NCBI RefSeq assembly: GCF_026191915.1
Contig: NZ_JAIMBY010000002.1
Span: 62,001 to 126,000 of the forward strand
DNA from: Acidiphilium sp. PA
GTDB lineage: Bacteria; Pseudomonadota; Alphaproteobacteria; Acetobacterales; Acetobacteraceae
DNA length: 64,000 nt
Reading direction: 5' to 3'
A model generated the notes under the pieces. The model was not told where the DNA came from and did no database searches. It was given only the letters and a program-made list of their open reading frames with translations. The position numbers and the translations under genes are program-made. This document shows, piece after piece, positions 52,102-61,616 of this stretch (positions are counted from its first letter, which is position 1; each line of letters starts with the position of its first letter).

Positions 52102-52596
52102 ATGGATATCTTAGTTACGCCCGACCCGCTTCAGATCGCCGCCACCCGATTGGTGGAACCGTTCGAGGGATTCAGCGCCGAACCCTATCGTGATCCCGGT
52201 GGGGTCTGGTCGATCGGGTATGGTTCGACGATCGATGCCTGGGGTAATCCGGTCACCGCCGATACGCCGGCGATCAGCCAGGCGGACGCGCTCGCGTTGG
52301 TCGAGCGCGATCTGGCGGCAGCACAGAGCGTGGTTTCGGCCGCCGTGTTCGTGCCGCTCGATGCCAATCAGGAGGCGGCATTGATCGATTTCATCTACAA
52401 CGTCGGCGCCGGCAATTTCTATCGCTCCACCTTGCTCGCCCTGCTCAATCAGGGTGACTATCAGGGCGCGGCAGCGCAATTCGTGCGCTGGGATTATGCC
52501 GGCGGGGTTGTGCTGCCCGGCCTGTTACGGCGGCGGGAGGCGGAGCAGGCGCTATTCAACCAGGATCAGGCGAGCCTCACGCCGCAGAACCCGTAG
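52102..52596 (+). CDS. GH24 (T4-type) lysozyme
   Basis: 164 residues, phage-type lysozyme that hydrolyses peptidoglycan. Catalytic Glu22 (FEGFSAEPYRD) and Asp31 keep the E-x8-D spacing of T4 lysozyme, but Ser37 replaces the Thr of the E-D-T triad. NQEAALIDFIYNVGAGNF and RREAEQALF follow the family. No signal peptide, holin or spanin gene is nearby. Start ATG 52102; upstream in-frame extension is rejected. Possibly a domesticated endolysin used in cell-wall remodelling or lysis. Confidence 0.85.
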   Translation: MDILVTPDPLQIAATRLVEPFEGFSAEPYRDPGGVWSIGYGSTIDAWGNPVTADTPAISQADALALVERDLAAAQSVVSAAVFVPLDANQEAALIDFIYNVGAGNFYRSTLLALLNQGDYQGAAAQFVRWDYAGGVVLPGLLRRREAEQALFNQDQASLTPQNP

Positions 52597-52627
52597 ACAT
52601 CGCACCAGCCTGGCCGGCGCGGTTGCG

Positions 52628-55264
52628 CTATTTTGCTTTCGGCTTCGCTTTCGCGTGCGGCTTCGCGCTTGTCTTCGCCGCCGCGCGCGCCGGCGGCTTG
52701 GCGGCTGCCGGTTTGGGCTCTGAAGCGGTTTTCTTCGCGCCCGGTTTGCCGCCCTTTTTGCCTTTCGGCGCCAGCGTCTTGCCCTTTTCGGTCAGCAGCG
52801 CCACCGCCTCATCGAGGGTGATGGTGTCGAGCTCGGTGCCGCGCGGCAGGTTGGCGACCGTCTTGCCGTGCTGTGCGTAGGGGCCGAACCGGCCCTTGCG
52901 GACCATGACGGGGTCGCCGCCCTTCGGGTGCGGGCCGAGCTCGCGGATCCCTTCCTGCTTTTTCGCCAGCACCATCACCGCGCGGTTCAGCCCGACCGCC
53001 AGGACGTCGTCATCGCGGTCGAGCGAGGCGAAGATCGGGCCCATTTTCACATAGGGTCCGAACCGGCCGATGCCGGCCTGGATTTCCGCCTTGGTCTCGG
53101 GGTGCACGCCGACGATGCGCGGCAGCGAGAGCAGCCCGAGGGCCTGTTCCAGCGTCAGATCATCGCCCGTCACGCCTTTGGGCAGGGCGGCGCGGCGCGG
53201 CTTGGCCTTTTTGTCCTCCGGATCGGGTTCGCCCAGCTGGATATAGAGGCCATACGGCCCGCGCCGCAGCGTGACGGGAATGCCATCGGCGTTGGTGCCC
53301 AGCACCTTCATGCCGTCGCGCAGCGTGTCGCCGTCATCATCGGTGCCGTCGATCGCGAGTTTGCGGGTATATTGGCACTCGGGATAGTTCGAGCAGCCGA
53401 TGAACGAACCGTAGCGGCCAAGTTTCAGGCCGAGGCGCCCGGTACCGCAGGCCTGGCACACGCGCGGATCGGAGCCGTCCTCGCGCGCGGGGAAGAAATG
53501 CGGGCCGAGTTCCTCATCGAGCGCGTCGATCACGTCCGATATCTTGAGGTCCTTGGTCTGGTCGATCGCGTTAGAAAAATCGGTCCAGAAATCGCGCATC
53601 ACCTTGCGCCAGTCGAGCTTGCCGTCGGACACTTCGTCGAGTTTTTCCTCGAGCGCGGCGGTGAAGCCGGTCTCGACGTAGCGGGCGAAAAAACTGACCA
53701 GAAACGCCGTCACCAACCGGCCGCGATCTTCGGGAATGAACCGGCGCGCATCCATCCGCACATAATTGCGTTCGCGCAGCACGGTCAGGATCGAGGCATA
53801 GGTGGACGGCCGGCCAATGCCGAGCTCCTCCATTTTCTTGACCAGTGTCGCTTCGGAGTAGCGCGGCGGCGGCTGGGTGAAATGTTGATCGGCGGTGACC
53901 TTGCCGCGATTGAGCGGGTCGGCCTTGGTCATGGGGGGCAGCAGGCGGGAGTCTTCATCCTCGGCGGTGTCGTCGAGTTCTTCGCGATACAGTTTCAAAA
54001 ACCCGTCGAACGCCAGGATCGAGCCGGTCGCGCGCAGCGTGGTGCCGGCTTTGTCCGCGATGTCGACGCTGGTTTGATCAAGCTCGGCCGATTGCATCTG
54101 CGAGGCGAGGGCGCGCTTGTAGATCAGCTCGTACAGGCGGGCCTGCTCCTGGCTGAGGTGGCGGGATGCGCGCTCGGGCGTGAGGGTGAAATCGGTCGGC
54201 CGGATCGCCTCATGCGCTTCCTGCGCGTTCTTGGCCTTGGTCTGGTATTCGCGCGGTGCGGCGGGCAGATAATCGGGGCCGAACGCCGAGCCGATCTGGC
54301 TGCGCACGGCGCCGATCGCCTCCCGCGCCATCTGCACGCCATCGGTTCGCATATAGGTGATCAGCCCGACGGTTTCGCCGCCGATTTCGACCCCTTCATA
54401 CAGTTGCTGGGCGGTGCGCATGATCTGCTGCGCCGTCATGCTCAGCTTGCGCGAGGCGTCCTGTTGCAGGGTCGACGTTGTGAACGGCGGCGGCGGGTTG
54501 CGGCGCGTGCGTTTTTTCTCGACTGAGACGACCGAGAATTCGCCGCGCTCGACCGCGGCCTTCGCACGCTCGGCGGCTGCGGCGTCGGGGATGTCGAACT
54601 GGTCGAGTTTCCTGCCGTCCAGATGGGTCAGCCGGGCATGGAACGGCGCGCCGGCCGGCGTGGTGAACACCGCCTCGATCGTCCAGTATTCCCGGTTGCG
54701 GAAGACCTCGATTTCGGCTTCGCGTTCGCAGATCAGCCGCAACGCGACCGATTGCACGCGCCCGGCCGATTTGCTGCCCGGCAGTTTGCGCCAGAGCACC
54801 GGCGAGAGCGTGAAGCCCACCAGATAATCGAGCGCGCGGCGCGCCAGATAGGCTTCGATCAGCGGTGTATCAAGCTCGCGCGGTGCGCGCATGGCCGCCT
54901 GGACGGCGGATTTGGTGATTTCGTTGAAGGTGATGCGCCGGACGATCTTACCCTTAAGCATGTTGCGCGCTTCGAGCATCGCGCGGACATGCCAGGAAAT
55001 TGCCTCGCCCTCGCGATCAGGGTCGGTTGCGAGATAGAGAGTGTCGGCGCCTTTCAGCGCCTTGGCGATGGCCGCCACCTGCTTGTCGCCCCGCGCGTCC
55101 TCTTCCCAGGACATCGCGAAATCCTCATCCGGGCGCACGCTGCCGTCACGCGCCGGCAAATCGCGCACATGGCCGAACGACGCCAGCACGGTGAACCCCT
55201 CACCAAGGTATTTGTTGATCGTCTTGGCTTTGGCCGGTGACTCGACGACGACGATAGCGTTCAT
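52628..55264 (-). CDS. topA: DNA topoisomerase I
   Basis: 878 residues, type IA topoisomerase relaxing negative supercoils. TOPRIM domain (VVVESPAKAKTINKYLG; DPDREGEAISWH), active-site Tyr in LITYMRTDGV, one four-Cys zinc finger (CQACGTGRLGLKLGRYGSFIGC... YPEC), and repeated C-terminal DNA-binding units (RRGPYGLYIQLGE, GRFGPYVKMG). The tail is Lys/Ala-rich. Adjacent to dprA, the usual alphaproteobacterial order. Confidence 0.97.
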   Translation of the reverse strand: MNAIVVVESPAKAKTINKYLGEGFTVLASFGHVRDLPARDGSVRPDEDFAMSWEEDARGDKQVAAIAKALKGADTLYLATDPDREGEAISWHVRAMLEARNMLKGKIVRRITFNEITKSAVQAAMRAPRELDTPLIEAYLARRALDYLVGFTLSPVLWRKLPGSKSAGRVQSVALRLICEREAEIEVFRNREYWTIEAVFTTPAGAPFHARLTHLDGRKLDQFDIPDAAAAERAKAAVERGEFSVVSVEKKRTRRNPPPPFTTSTLQQDASRKLSMTAQQIMRTAQQLYEGVEIGGETVGLITYMRTDGVQMAREAIGAVRSQIGSAFGPDYLPAAPREYQTKAKNAQEAHEAIRPTDFTLTPERASRHLSQEQARLYELIYKRALASQMQSAELDQTSVDIADKAGTTLRATGSILAFDGFLKLYREELDDTAEDEDSRLLPPMTKADPLNRGKVTADQHFTQPPPRYSEATLVKKMEELGIGRPSTYASILTVLRERNYVRMDARRFIPEDRGRLVTAFLVSFFARYVETGFTAALEEKLDEVSDGKLDWRKVMRDFWTDFSNAIDQTKDLKISDVIDALDEELGPHFFPAREDGSDPRVCQACGTGRLGLKLGRYGSFIGCSNYPECQYTRKLAIDGTDDDGDTLRDGMKVLGTNADGIPVTLRRGPYGLYIQLGEPDPEDKKAKPRRAALPKGVTGDDLTLEQALGLLSLPRIVGVHPETKAEIQAGIGRFGPYVKMGPIFASLDRDDDVLAVGLNRAVMVLAKKQEGIRELGPHPKGGDPVMVRKGRFGPYAQHGKTVANLPRGTELDTITLDEAVALLTEKGKTLAPKGKKGGKPGAKKTASEPKPAAAKPPARAAAKTSAKPHAKAKPKAK

Positions 55265-55303
55265 CTGGGCGATTTTTCCAGTTCGGGGCGCATTCAGAGC
55301 AAG

Positions 55304-56425
55304 CTACGGGTCCAGCAGCAACCCGATTCTATTGCCAGGCAAAGTCTCGATCCGCCCGGCCAATTCCAGTTCCATGAGCACGGCGACCATGACGGAGGCG
55401 GAGAACTGGCAGTGCAATGCCAGTTCGTCAACCGTGATCGGGCTCGCGGACAACAACCTAGGGATGTCGCGCCGCGCCATATCGATGTCCGAACCGACCG
55501 AGTCAAGGGCCGCGACCGGTTCGGCGAGACCCGGCTGAACCGGCGTGATCCGCGCATCGGCGAACAGGGCGCCCGGCTGATCGGGCAGGTTCGCCAGCAC
55601 ATCGCCAGCCGACTCAGTCAGATGCGCGCCCTGGCGGATCAGGTCGTTGGTGCCGCGGGCCCGCGCATCGAGCGGTGAACCGGGCACCGCAAACACCTCC
55701 CGCCCGTAGTCGAGCGCATAGCGCGCGGTGATCAGGCTGCCCGAGCGCAAGGCCGCCTCGATCACGACGACACCGAGCGACAGGCCGGCGATGATGCGGT
55801 TGCGCTTGGGAAAATGCCGCGCGAGCGGCGCCGTGCCGGGTGGTGCCTCGGCGATCAGGACGCCATTTGCGGCGATCTCGGCCTGGAGCGCCCTGTGTTC
55901 GGGCGGATAGACGACATCGAGCCCGCCGGGGATCGCGGCGATCGTGGTGCCGGTCCGCAAGGCTGCGGTGTGCGCCGCCGCATCGATGCCGCGCGCGAGC
56001 CCCGAGGCGATCGGCCGGCCGGATGCCGCGAGTTCCGCCGCGATATCCGCGGCGATCCGCGCGCCGTTGACCGAGGCGTTGCGGGCACCGACCACGGCCA
56101 CGATCGGCCGATGCAGGATCGAGACATCGCCCAGCACCGCGATCATCGGCGGGGCATCCGGCAGCAGGGCGAGCAGCTTCGGATAGTCGGGCTCGCCCAT
56201 GAACAACAGTGTCGCGCCGAGTTTGTCGTGCCGGTCGAGCTCACGCCGCACATCGCCCAGGCTGGGCACGAAGGGTGGCTTCGCCCGGCCGCCGGCGCGG
56301 GCAAGGGCGGGAATTGCGGCCAGGGCTTCTTCCGGCGTATCGAACCGGGCGCGCAGCCGCCGATAGGTCTGCGGCCCGACCCCCTCGGTGCGGATCAGCC
56401 GCAGCAGGGCCACCCGGTCGATCAC
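55304..56425 (-). CDS. dprA: DNA-processing protein DprA
   Basis: 373 residues. Loads RecA onto incoming single-stranded DNA in natural transformation. Rossmann-fold core: [62 protein letters not shown]. The N-terminal SAM-like part lies before residue 80 and a winged helix at the C-terminus. GTG start at 56425 overlaps plsY (GTGA); upstream in-frame codons belong to antisense of plsY and are rejected. Confidence 0.94.
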   Translation of the reverse strand: MIDRVALLRLIRTEGVGPQTYRRLRARFDTPEEALAAIPALARAGGRAKPPFVPSLGDVRRELDRHDKLGATLLFMGEPDYPKLLALLPDAPPMIAVLGDVSILHRPIVAVVGARNASVNGARIAADIAAELAASGRPIASGLARGIDAAAHTAALRTGTTIAAIPGGLDVVYPPEHRALQAEIAANGVLIAEAPPGTAPLARHFPKRNRIIAGLSLGVVVIEAALRSGSLITARYALDYGREVFAVPGSPLDARARGTNDLIRQGAHLTESAGDVLANLPDQPGALFADARITPVQPGLAEPVAALDSVGSDIDMARRDIPRLLSASPITVDELALHCQFSASVMVAVLMELELAGRIETLPGNRIGLLLDP

Positions 56426-57000
56426 GCGCCGAGCTTGATCCGCGGTTCGGTGCCGGCGCGCAGCCGGGCAATATTGGCGCGATGCTTGTGAAACACGAGG
56501 GTCGCGATCACCACGGCCCCGATCGCGACCCGCCAGTCCCCCAGCAGCAGCGCGACGAGCGGGGCGGTCGCAAACGCCGTCAGCGCGGCGAGCGAGGAAT
56601 ATTTCCGCCAGAACGCCATCCCCAGCCACACCAGGCACGCGATCAGCCCGACCGGGAACGCCTGCGCCAGCAGAACGCCCAGACCGACCGCGACACCCTT
56701 GCCACCCTTGAAGCGCAGCCACACCGGATAGAGATGCCCGATGACCGCGAACAAACCGGCGATCACGACGATCCAGCGCCCTTCATTGTGCATCAGCAGG
56801 ACCGCGATCACGCCCTTGGCCGCATCGAGCAGCAAGGTCAGCGCGGCGAGCCCCTTGCGCCCGGTGCGCAGCACATTGGTGGCACCGATGTTGCCGGAGC
56901 CGATCTTGCGCACATCGCCCAGCCCGGCCGCGCGCGTCAGGATCAGGCCGAATGGCACCGAGCCGAGCAGATAGCCGATCAAGGCTGCGAGCGCGATCAT
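56422..57000 (-). CDS. plsY: Glycerol-3-phosphate acyltransferase PlsY
   Basis: 192 residues, membrane enzyme that acylates glycerol-3-phosphate from acyl-phosphate. Family motifs [40 protein letters not shown] and [14 protein letters not shown] are present, with several transmembrane helices. ATG 57000 overlaps the pyrC-like stop. Part of a pyrB-pyrC'-plsY-dprA(-topA) minus-strand run. Confidence 0.96.
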   Translation of the reverse strand: MIALAALIGYLLGSVPFGLILTRAAGLGDVRKIGSGNIGATNVLRTGRKGLAALTLLLDAAKGVIAVLLMHNEGRWIVVIAGLFAVIGHLYPVWLRFKGGKGVAVGLGVLLAQAFPVGLIACLVWLGMAFWRKYSSLAALTAFATAPLVALLLGDWRVAIGAVVIATLVFHKHRANIARLRAGTEPRIKLGA

Positions 57001-58271
57001 CCGAATACCCTCATGCCGGCCTTCCAGGTGCCAACCACCACGCCTTCGACCGCGCGGCCGTCGAACGGCGTGTTTTGCGCCTTGCCCGGCAGCTTGCCGG
57101 CCTCGATCCGCCAGGATCGCTCGGGCGCGAACAGGCATAGATCGGCGGCCCCGCCCTTGACGATCCGCCCGGCATCGAGCCCGAACCGGCGCGCCGGCCG
57201 ATCGGTCAGCAGGGAAAGTGCGGTGTGCAGGTTCAGCGCGCCGGACTGCACCTGCGCGAGCGTGATGGCCAGCAACGTCGCGAGCCCGGCGCCGCCGGGG
57301 GCGGCTTCGGCGAAGGGGAGGCGCTTGTCATCGGCATCGCGCGGCTGATGGTCCGACACGATCGCATCGATCGTGCCGTCTGCCAGCCCGGCGACCACCG
57401 CGAGGCGGTCGTCCTCGCTGCGCAGTGGCGGCGAGAGCTTGGCGTAGGTGCGGAAATCGCCGATCGCGGTCTCGTTCAGGTCGAAATAGGGCGGCGCGGT
57501 GTCGCAACTCACGGCGAGGCCGCGGGCCTTGGCCGCGCGCATCAGGTCGAGCGCCGCTTCGGTCGAGACATGGGCGAAATGCACCGCACCACCGGTCAGT
57601 TCGACCAGGGTGATGTCGCGCGCCACCATCATCGCCTCGGCGCAGACCGGAATGCCGGGCAGGCCCATCAGGGTTGCCCGCGCACCCGCGGTTGCGGCGC
57701 CCCCTGCCGCGAGACTTGGTTCCTCGGGATGCTGCACGATCATCGCACCGAACCCGCGCGCGTAGGATAGCGCCCGGCGCATCAGACCCGCGGGGCCGAT
57801 CGCGCGCGCGCCATCGGAAAACGCGATGGCACCCGCCGCGCGCAGCAGCCCGTATTCGGCGATGCTCTCGCCCCTGCAACCGCGCGTCGCGCAACCGTAG
57901 GGCGCGATGGTGATGCGCCCGCTGGCCTGGCCGGCGCTCGCCAGGGCGCGCACCAGCGCCGGGTCATCGGTCGGGGGCGCATTGTCGGGCAGCACCGCGA
58001 TCGTCGTGATGCCGCCCGCGTTGGCGGCCTGGGCAGCCGAGGCAATGGTCTCGCGATATTCGAAACCCGGCTCTCCGAGCGAGGCCCGGCCATCGACCAG
58101 GCCAGGGCAAAGAATGCAATCGGCGCCATCGACCACGGCCGCATCGGCGGGCCGGCCCAAGGCGCCGGCGAAATCGGCGATCAGACCATCCCGGATCAGG
58201 CAATCGCCGATCGCGTCGTGGCCGGAGGCGGGGTCGATGATCCGGGCGCCGGTGATCAACGTATCACGCAT
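56997..58271 (-). CDS. Dihydroorotase-like protein PyrC' (probably non-catalytic)
   Basis: 424 residues with the dihydroorotase fold ([44 protein letters not shown]). The HxH metal ligands and the substrate Arg of the HxHxRxPG signature are replaced: R62, S64 and G66. The TDHAPH motif is degenerate (SDHQPR). It therefore should not catalyse, like the PyrC' partner proteins that support aspartate transcarbamoylase in several bacteria. It overlaps pyrB by 8 bases, so stable complex formation with PyrB is likely. An active PyrC must be elsewhere. Confidence 0.9.
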   Translation of the reverse strand: MRDTLITGARIIDPASGHDAIGDCLIRDGLIADFAGALGRPADAAVVDGADCILCPGLVDGRASLGEPGFEYRETIASAAQAANAGGITTIAVLPDNAPPTDDPALVRALASAGQASGRITIAPYGCATRGCRGESIAEYGLLRAAGAIAFSDGARAIGPAGLMRRALSYARGFGAMIVQHPEEPSLAAGGAATAGARATLMGLPGIPVCAEAMMVARDITLVELTGGAVHFAHVSTEAALDLMRAAKARGLAVSCDTAPPYFDLNETAIGDFRTYAKLSPPLRSEDDRLAVVAGLADGTIDAIVSDHQPRDADDKRLPFAEAAPGGAGLATLLAITLAQVQSGALNLHTALSLLTDRPARRFGLDAGRIVKGGAADLCLFAPERSWRIEAGKLPGKAQNTPFDGRAVEGVVVGTWKAGMRVFG

Positions 58272-59211
58272 TGCGCAGCGCCGTCCGGGCCAGCACGTCC
58301 AGCACCGCCATGCGCACGGCGACGCCCATCTCGACCTGTTCGCGAATGACCGAGCGTGTCGTGTCATCGGCCACCTGGCTGTCGATTTCGACGCCGCGGT
58401 TCATCGGGCCCGGGTGCATCACCAGCGCATCCGGCCTGGCGAAAGCAAGTTTCGCCGCATCCAGCCCGTAGAAGGTGAAAAACTCGCGCGCGCTCGGGAT
58501 CATGCCGCCGCTCATCCGTTCGGTCTGCAGGCGCAGGGCCATCACGATGTCCGCATCGCGCAAACCCTCCCGCATATCGTGGAACACGCTCACCCCGAAT
58601 TGTTCGATGCCGGAGGGGATCAGCGTCGGCGGTCCGACCACGCGCACCTGGCTGCCCATGGCGATCAATAGCAGAATATTCGACCGGGCAACCCGGGAAT
58701 GGGCGATATCGCCGCAGATCGCAATGGTCAGCCCCGCGAGCGTGCCCTTGTGGCGGCGGATCGTCAGCGCATCGAGCAGCGCCTGGGTGGGGTGTTCGTG
58801 CATGCCATCGCCGGCATTGATCACCGCGGCATCGACCTTCTGCGCCAGCAGGGCCGGTGCGCCGGATGCCTTGTGGCGCACCACCAGCAGGTCGCAGTTC
58901 ATGGCGTTCAGCGTGGCGGCGGTGTCCAGCAGCGTCTCGCCTTTGGAGACCGAGGATGTTGAGACCGACATGTTGATGACATCGGCGCCGAGGCGCTTGC
59001 CGGCCAGTTCGAAACTGGTGCGGGTGCGGGTGCTGTCCTCGAAGAACAGGTTGATCAGCGTGCGCCCGCGCAGCACATCCCGCCGGGTTTTGCCCGAGCG
59101 GTTGAGCAGCGCGTAGCTCTCGGCGAGATCCAACAGGGCCGAAATATCGCGGGGATGGAGGTTTTCGATTCCCAGGAGATGGCGTGTCGGCAATCGCATG
59201 CGTGACTGCAT
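58264..59211 (-). CDS. pyrB: Aspartate carbamoyltransferase catalytic subunit
   Basis: 315 residues. Condenses carbamoyl phosphate and aspartate in pyrimidine synthesis. Carbamoyl-phosphate binding motif [13 protein letters not shown], then [35 protein letters not shown] and [13 protein letters not shown]. First gene of the pyrB-pyrC'-plsY-dprA run. ATG 59211; a Met at 59199 is also possible. The non-catalytic PyrC' gene follows with an 8-base overlap. Confidence 0.97.
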   Translation of the reverse strand: MQSRMRLPTRHLLGIENLHPRDISALLDLAESYALLNRSGKTRRDVLRGRTLINLFFEDSTRTRTSFELAGKRLGADVINMSVSTSSVSKGETLLDTAATLNAMNCDLLVVRHKASGAPALLAQKVDAAVINAGDGMHEHPTQALLDALTIRRHKGTLAGLTIAICGDIAHSRVARSNILLLIAMGSQVRVVGPPTLIPSGIEQFGVSVFHDMREGLRDADIVMALRLQTERMSGGMIPSAREFFTFYGLDAAKLAFARPDALVMHPGPMNRGVEIDSQVADDTTRSVIREQVEMGVAVRMAVLDVLARTALRNA

Positions 59212-59264
59212 ACAGAAACGCGCTGCCGGCGCAAAGTGCTGGTCTGCCGGGTCGCGAGGGCGCG

Positions 59265-59921
59265 CTACTGGCTGGCCCAGACGATGCGGTGGATCGCCGC
59301 GATCTGATTGGCGGGAAAGACCAGCAGCTTATGGTCGGGGTTGAAACTCGCCAGTTCCACCCGCTGCGCGCTGCGCCGCTGCAGCAGCTTTGCCATGACC
59401 TCGCCCGCGCTGGTGCGCACCACCACACGATCACCGGCGCGGACCGGTGCGGCGGGCGAGACCACGATGATGTCGCCCTCACGGTAGACCGGCTCCATCG
59501 AATCACCGTGGATCGTCAGGCCGAACGCATGGGGATCATCGGCGAGCGCCGCCTCGGTGCGGGGTAGAGCCACATGATCCCAACCGCCGCCGGCCGGATA
59601 GCCGGCATCGTCGAAAAAACCGTCCTGGCCGGCTTGCGCCAGGCCGATCACCGGTACGCGGCGGCCGGTGACGCGTGCCGGCGGCAAGGTGCGCGCGCCC
59701 AGCACCAGACCGGCAAAGGCATCGAGCCCCGATCCGGTCGCCATCAGGATTTTGGCGATGCTTTCCGTGGATGGCCAACGCAGTTTGCCATCGGCGCCGC
59801 GCCGTTTCGAGGGGTTGAAGCTGGTCGGGTCGAGCCCGGCGCTGCGCGCGAGGCCTGAGGTCGACAGTCCGCGCTCGGCTGCCAGCGTATCGATTGCGCG
59901 CCAGATATCTTCGTGTCGCAT
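59265..59921 (-). CDS. S24-family phage-repressor-like regulator
   Basis: 218 residues. N-terminal helix-turn-helix ([20 protein letters not shown], about residues 8-28) and a C-terminal S24 peptidase domain with the Ser in [14 protein letters not shown] and the Lys in [11 protein letters not shown], the LexA/CI-type self-cleavage dyad. ATG 59921 was preferred to an upstream start that would give a poor N-terminus. It diverges from a small gene with a LexA-box-like site between. Role may be a host stress regulator or a prophage remnant. Confidence 0.85.
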   Translation of the reverse strand: MRHEDIWRAIDTLAAERGLSTSGLARSAGLDPTSFNPSKRRGADGKLRWPSTESIAKILMATGSGLDAFAGLVLGARTLPPARVTGRRVPVIGLAQAGQDGFFDDAGYPAGGGWDHVALPRTEAALADDPHAFGLTIHGDSMEPVYREGDIIVVSPAAPVRAGDRVVVRTSAGEVMAKLLQRRSAQRVELASFNPDHKLLVFPANQIAAIHRIVWASQ

Positions 59922-59963
59922 CACATTGTTCTTAACGGATTTTAGCGGGTTGGAAAGAGATAA

Positions 59964-59989
59964 ATAGGAAAAAACTCCGTTTTTCTCTT
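59964..59989. other. A/T-rich hairpin in the divergent spacer
   Basis: GGAAAAAACTCCGTTTTTCTC region: arms GAAAAA and TTTTTC around a short centre lie between the S24 repressor gene and the plus-strand gene. It may be a promoter-proximal hairpin or operator; no more can be said. Confidence 0.35.
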
Positions 59990-60016
59990 GCGAGCGATAC
60001 AACCTCCAGTTAGTAT

Positions 60017-60031
60017 GTTCTTGTTATGTTC
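60017..60031 (+). promoter_or_regulatory. LexA-box-like direct repeat GTTC-N7-GTTC
   Basis: Exact match to the alphaproteobacterial LexA operator (GTTC, seven bases, GTTC), 16 bases upstream of the ATG of the 155-residue gene and in the spacer shared with the S24 regulator. TGTTCTT occurs again near 59927, so the repeat could also be the regulator's own operator. A chance match to such a short pattern is possible. Confidence 0.5.
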
Positions 60032-60046
60032 ACACCGGAGGCCACG

Positions 60047-60514
60047 ATGACCACCTTGAAAGCAGACCCAGGCCCTGCCCGACCGATCCCCCAGATCAAG
60101 CCCTTCGCCTCCGCCGAGCGCGCCTGGCTCTGGACCGCCGAACGCCTCGCCGCCCGCCGGGCCGGCACGCCACTGCCGCATGACCGCTCGCGCCCCTGCA
60201 CGCCAGAGACGATCCTGACCTGTCTCGATCGGCTGTATCGCGCCCGCCGGATCGACCTCGTGCACGCGCGCGTGCTGCGCGTTTGGGGCGACCGCGGCCG
60301 CGCGCCGGACCGGCGCAGCGGATCCGATCGCAGCGATTGGCGGCAATGGCGTTACGCCCTCGCCGAGCTGGAACAGGCGCTCCGCGCGCGCGGCATCGTC
60401 GCCGGGTTCGATCTTGGCGTGCCGGTGGTTCCCGAAAAAAATTTTCCGAACGATAGGATTACTTTCTTATTTCCGCCCCAGTCATCATCAACACGCGACT
60501 CAAAGGAGATCTGA
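60047..60514 (+). CDS. Small hypothetical protein downstream of LexA-like box
   Basis: 155 residues, not recognised. A basic, helical protein (ERAWLWTAERLAARRAGTPLPHD, PETILTCLDRLYRARRIDLVHARVLRVWGDRGRAPDR, WRQWRYALAELEQALRARGI). Several Trp and many Arg suggest nucleic-acid contact. ATG 60047 with GGAGG ribosome binding site is chosen over ATG 60026, which lies inside the GTTC repeat. Two bases separate it from the next gene. Possible role in DNA damage response is inference from the LexA-like site. Confidence 0.6.
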   Translation: MTTLKADPGPARPIPQIKPFASAERAWLWTAERLAARRAGTPLPHDRSRPCTPETILTCLDRLYRARRIDLVHARVLRVWGDRGRAPDRRSGSDRSDWRQWRYALAELEQALRARGIVAGFDLGVPVVPEKNFPNDRITFLFPPQSSSTRDSKEI

Positions 60515-60516
60515 CC

Positions 60517-60747
60517 ATGGCTTTCACCCTGCGCAACCTGTCCGTCCTCGCCTATGCCAACGGCTTTACCCTCTGGCATTATCGCACCGGCGACGATGCG
60601 CTGTCGGCACTCGATCGCGACGATTTCTTTCATGAAGCAGGCGACCTGATCACGCCGGGCGACATCGTCATGGCGTCCGGCAGCCACGGCGCACGAATGG
60701 GGGCGATCGCCCGGAAAGGCGCGCATCTGGTGCTCAACACATTGTAA
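60517..60747 (+). CDS. Conserved small hypothetical protein
   Basis: 76 residues. Likely cytoplasmic; predicted beta-rich with LWHYRTGDDALSALDRDDFFHEAGDLITPGDIVMASGSHGARMG. I recall similar short proteins in other alphaproteobacteria, but without known function. Directly after the 155-residue gene (2-base gap), so co-transcribed. A strong hairpin follows it. Confidence 0.6.
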   Translation: MAFTLRNLSVLAYANGFTLWHYRTGDDALSALDRDDFFHEAGDLITPGDIVMASGSHGARMGAIARKGAHLVLNTL

Positions 60748-60765
60748 CGGCCCCTGATCCGTCAT

Positions 60766-60797
60766 GTCTCCGGCGGGGCGTTGCCTCCGCCGGAGAC
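60766..60797 (+). terminator. Hairpin after the small hypothetical gene
   Basis: 11-bp perfect stem GTCTCCGGCGG (60766-60776) with its complement (60787-60797) and a 10-base loop, between the 76-residue gene and davA. No T tract; Rho-assisted or partial termination is likely. Confidence 0.6.
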
Positions 60798-60815
60798 GCC
60801 GCCTATTGCCAATCG

Positions 60816-61616
60816 ATGACCCTGACAATCGCGATCTGCCAGACCGAGGGATGTTTCGCCGACCCGGATGCGGCGATTTCCCTGCTCGATGCAACCGCGC
60901 GCGCGGCCAGCCAGCGGGGCGCGGCGCTTTTGGTGCTGCCGGAATTATTCTGCACAGGCTATAATCTCGGCGCGGATCGGGCGCGCAGCCTCGCGATGAG
61001 CCGCGAGGACGCGCGATTTACCAAAATCCGTGCGATCGCCCGCGCGCACGGCATCGCGCTCTGCCTGGGTTTTCCGGAGATCGCGGCGGGCGGAGTGGCC
61101 AACAGTGCCGCGCTGATCGATGCGGCGGGGGAAATCCTGCTGACCTATCGGAAGATCCATCTGTTCGGTGCGCTCGACCGGGCGATGTTCGCGGTGCGGG
61201 GGGGCGGATTTCCGGTGGTCGCCTGGCGTGGCTTCACGGTGGGGCTCGCCATCTGCTACGACATTGAATTCCCCGAAACCGCGCGCGCCCTCGCGCTGGC
61301 CGGCGCCGATCTGATCCTGGTGCCGACCGCGCTGATGCCGCCCTACGATGTCGTGGCCGATCATGTCATCCCGGCCCGCGCCTATGAAAACCAGGTCTTC
61401 ATTGCCTATGCCAATCATTGCGGCAGCGAGGACGGCCTCGCCTATATCGGCAAATCCTCGATCTGCGGGCCGGACGGCGCGATCCTCGCCAAAGCGGCCG
61501 CCGGCCCGGAGTTGATCCTGGCGATGCTCGATCCCGCCCATCAGGCGCGCGTCCGCGCCCGCGATGCGCTCCTGGCCGACCGCCGCCCCGAATTTTATCG
61601 GAGCCTGACCGCATGA
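60816..61616 (+). CDS. davA: 5-aminovaleramide amidase (nitrilase superfamily)
   Basis: 266 residues, carbon-nitrogen hydrolase with the Glu-Lys-Cys triad: E43 (LPELFCTG), K113 (YRKIHLFG) and C147 (ICYDIEFPE). Its partner is the lysine 2-monooxygenase encoded immediately downstream. Together they turn lysine into 5-aminovaleramide and then 5-aminovalerate. Length matches DavA of Pseudomonas. ATG 60816; four-base overlap with davB. Downstream davDT genes are not in the window. Confidence 0.87.
   Translation: MTLTIAICQTEGCFADPDAAISLLDATARAASQRGAALLVLPELFCTGYNLGADRARSLAMSREDARFTKIRAIARAHGIALCLGFPEIAAGGVANSAALIDAAGEILLTYRKIHLFGALDRAMFAVRGGGFPVVAWRGFTVGLAICYDIEFPETARALALAGADLILVPTALMPPYDVVADHVIPARAYENQVFIAYANHCGSEDGLAYIGKSSICGPDGAILAKAAAGPELILAMLDPAHQARVRARDALLADRRPEFYRSLTA

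Noticed and set aside
52868-54526. 552-codon open frame on the plus strand within topA
   Set aside because: Antisense to well-conserved topoisomerase motifs; no family resemblance.
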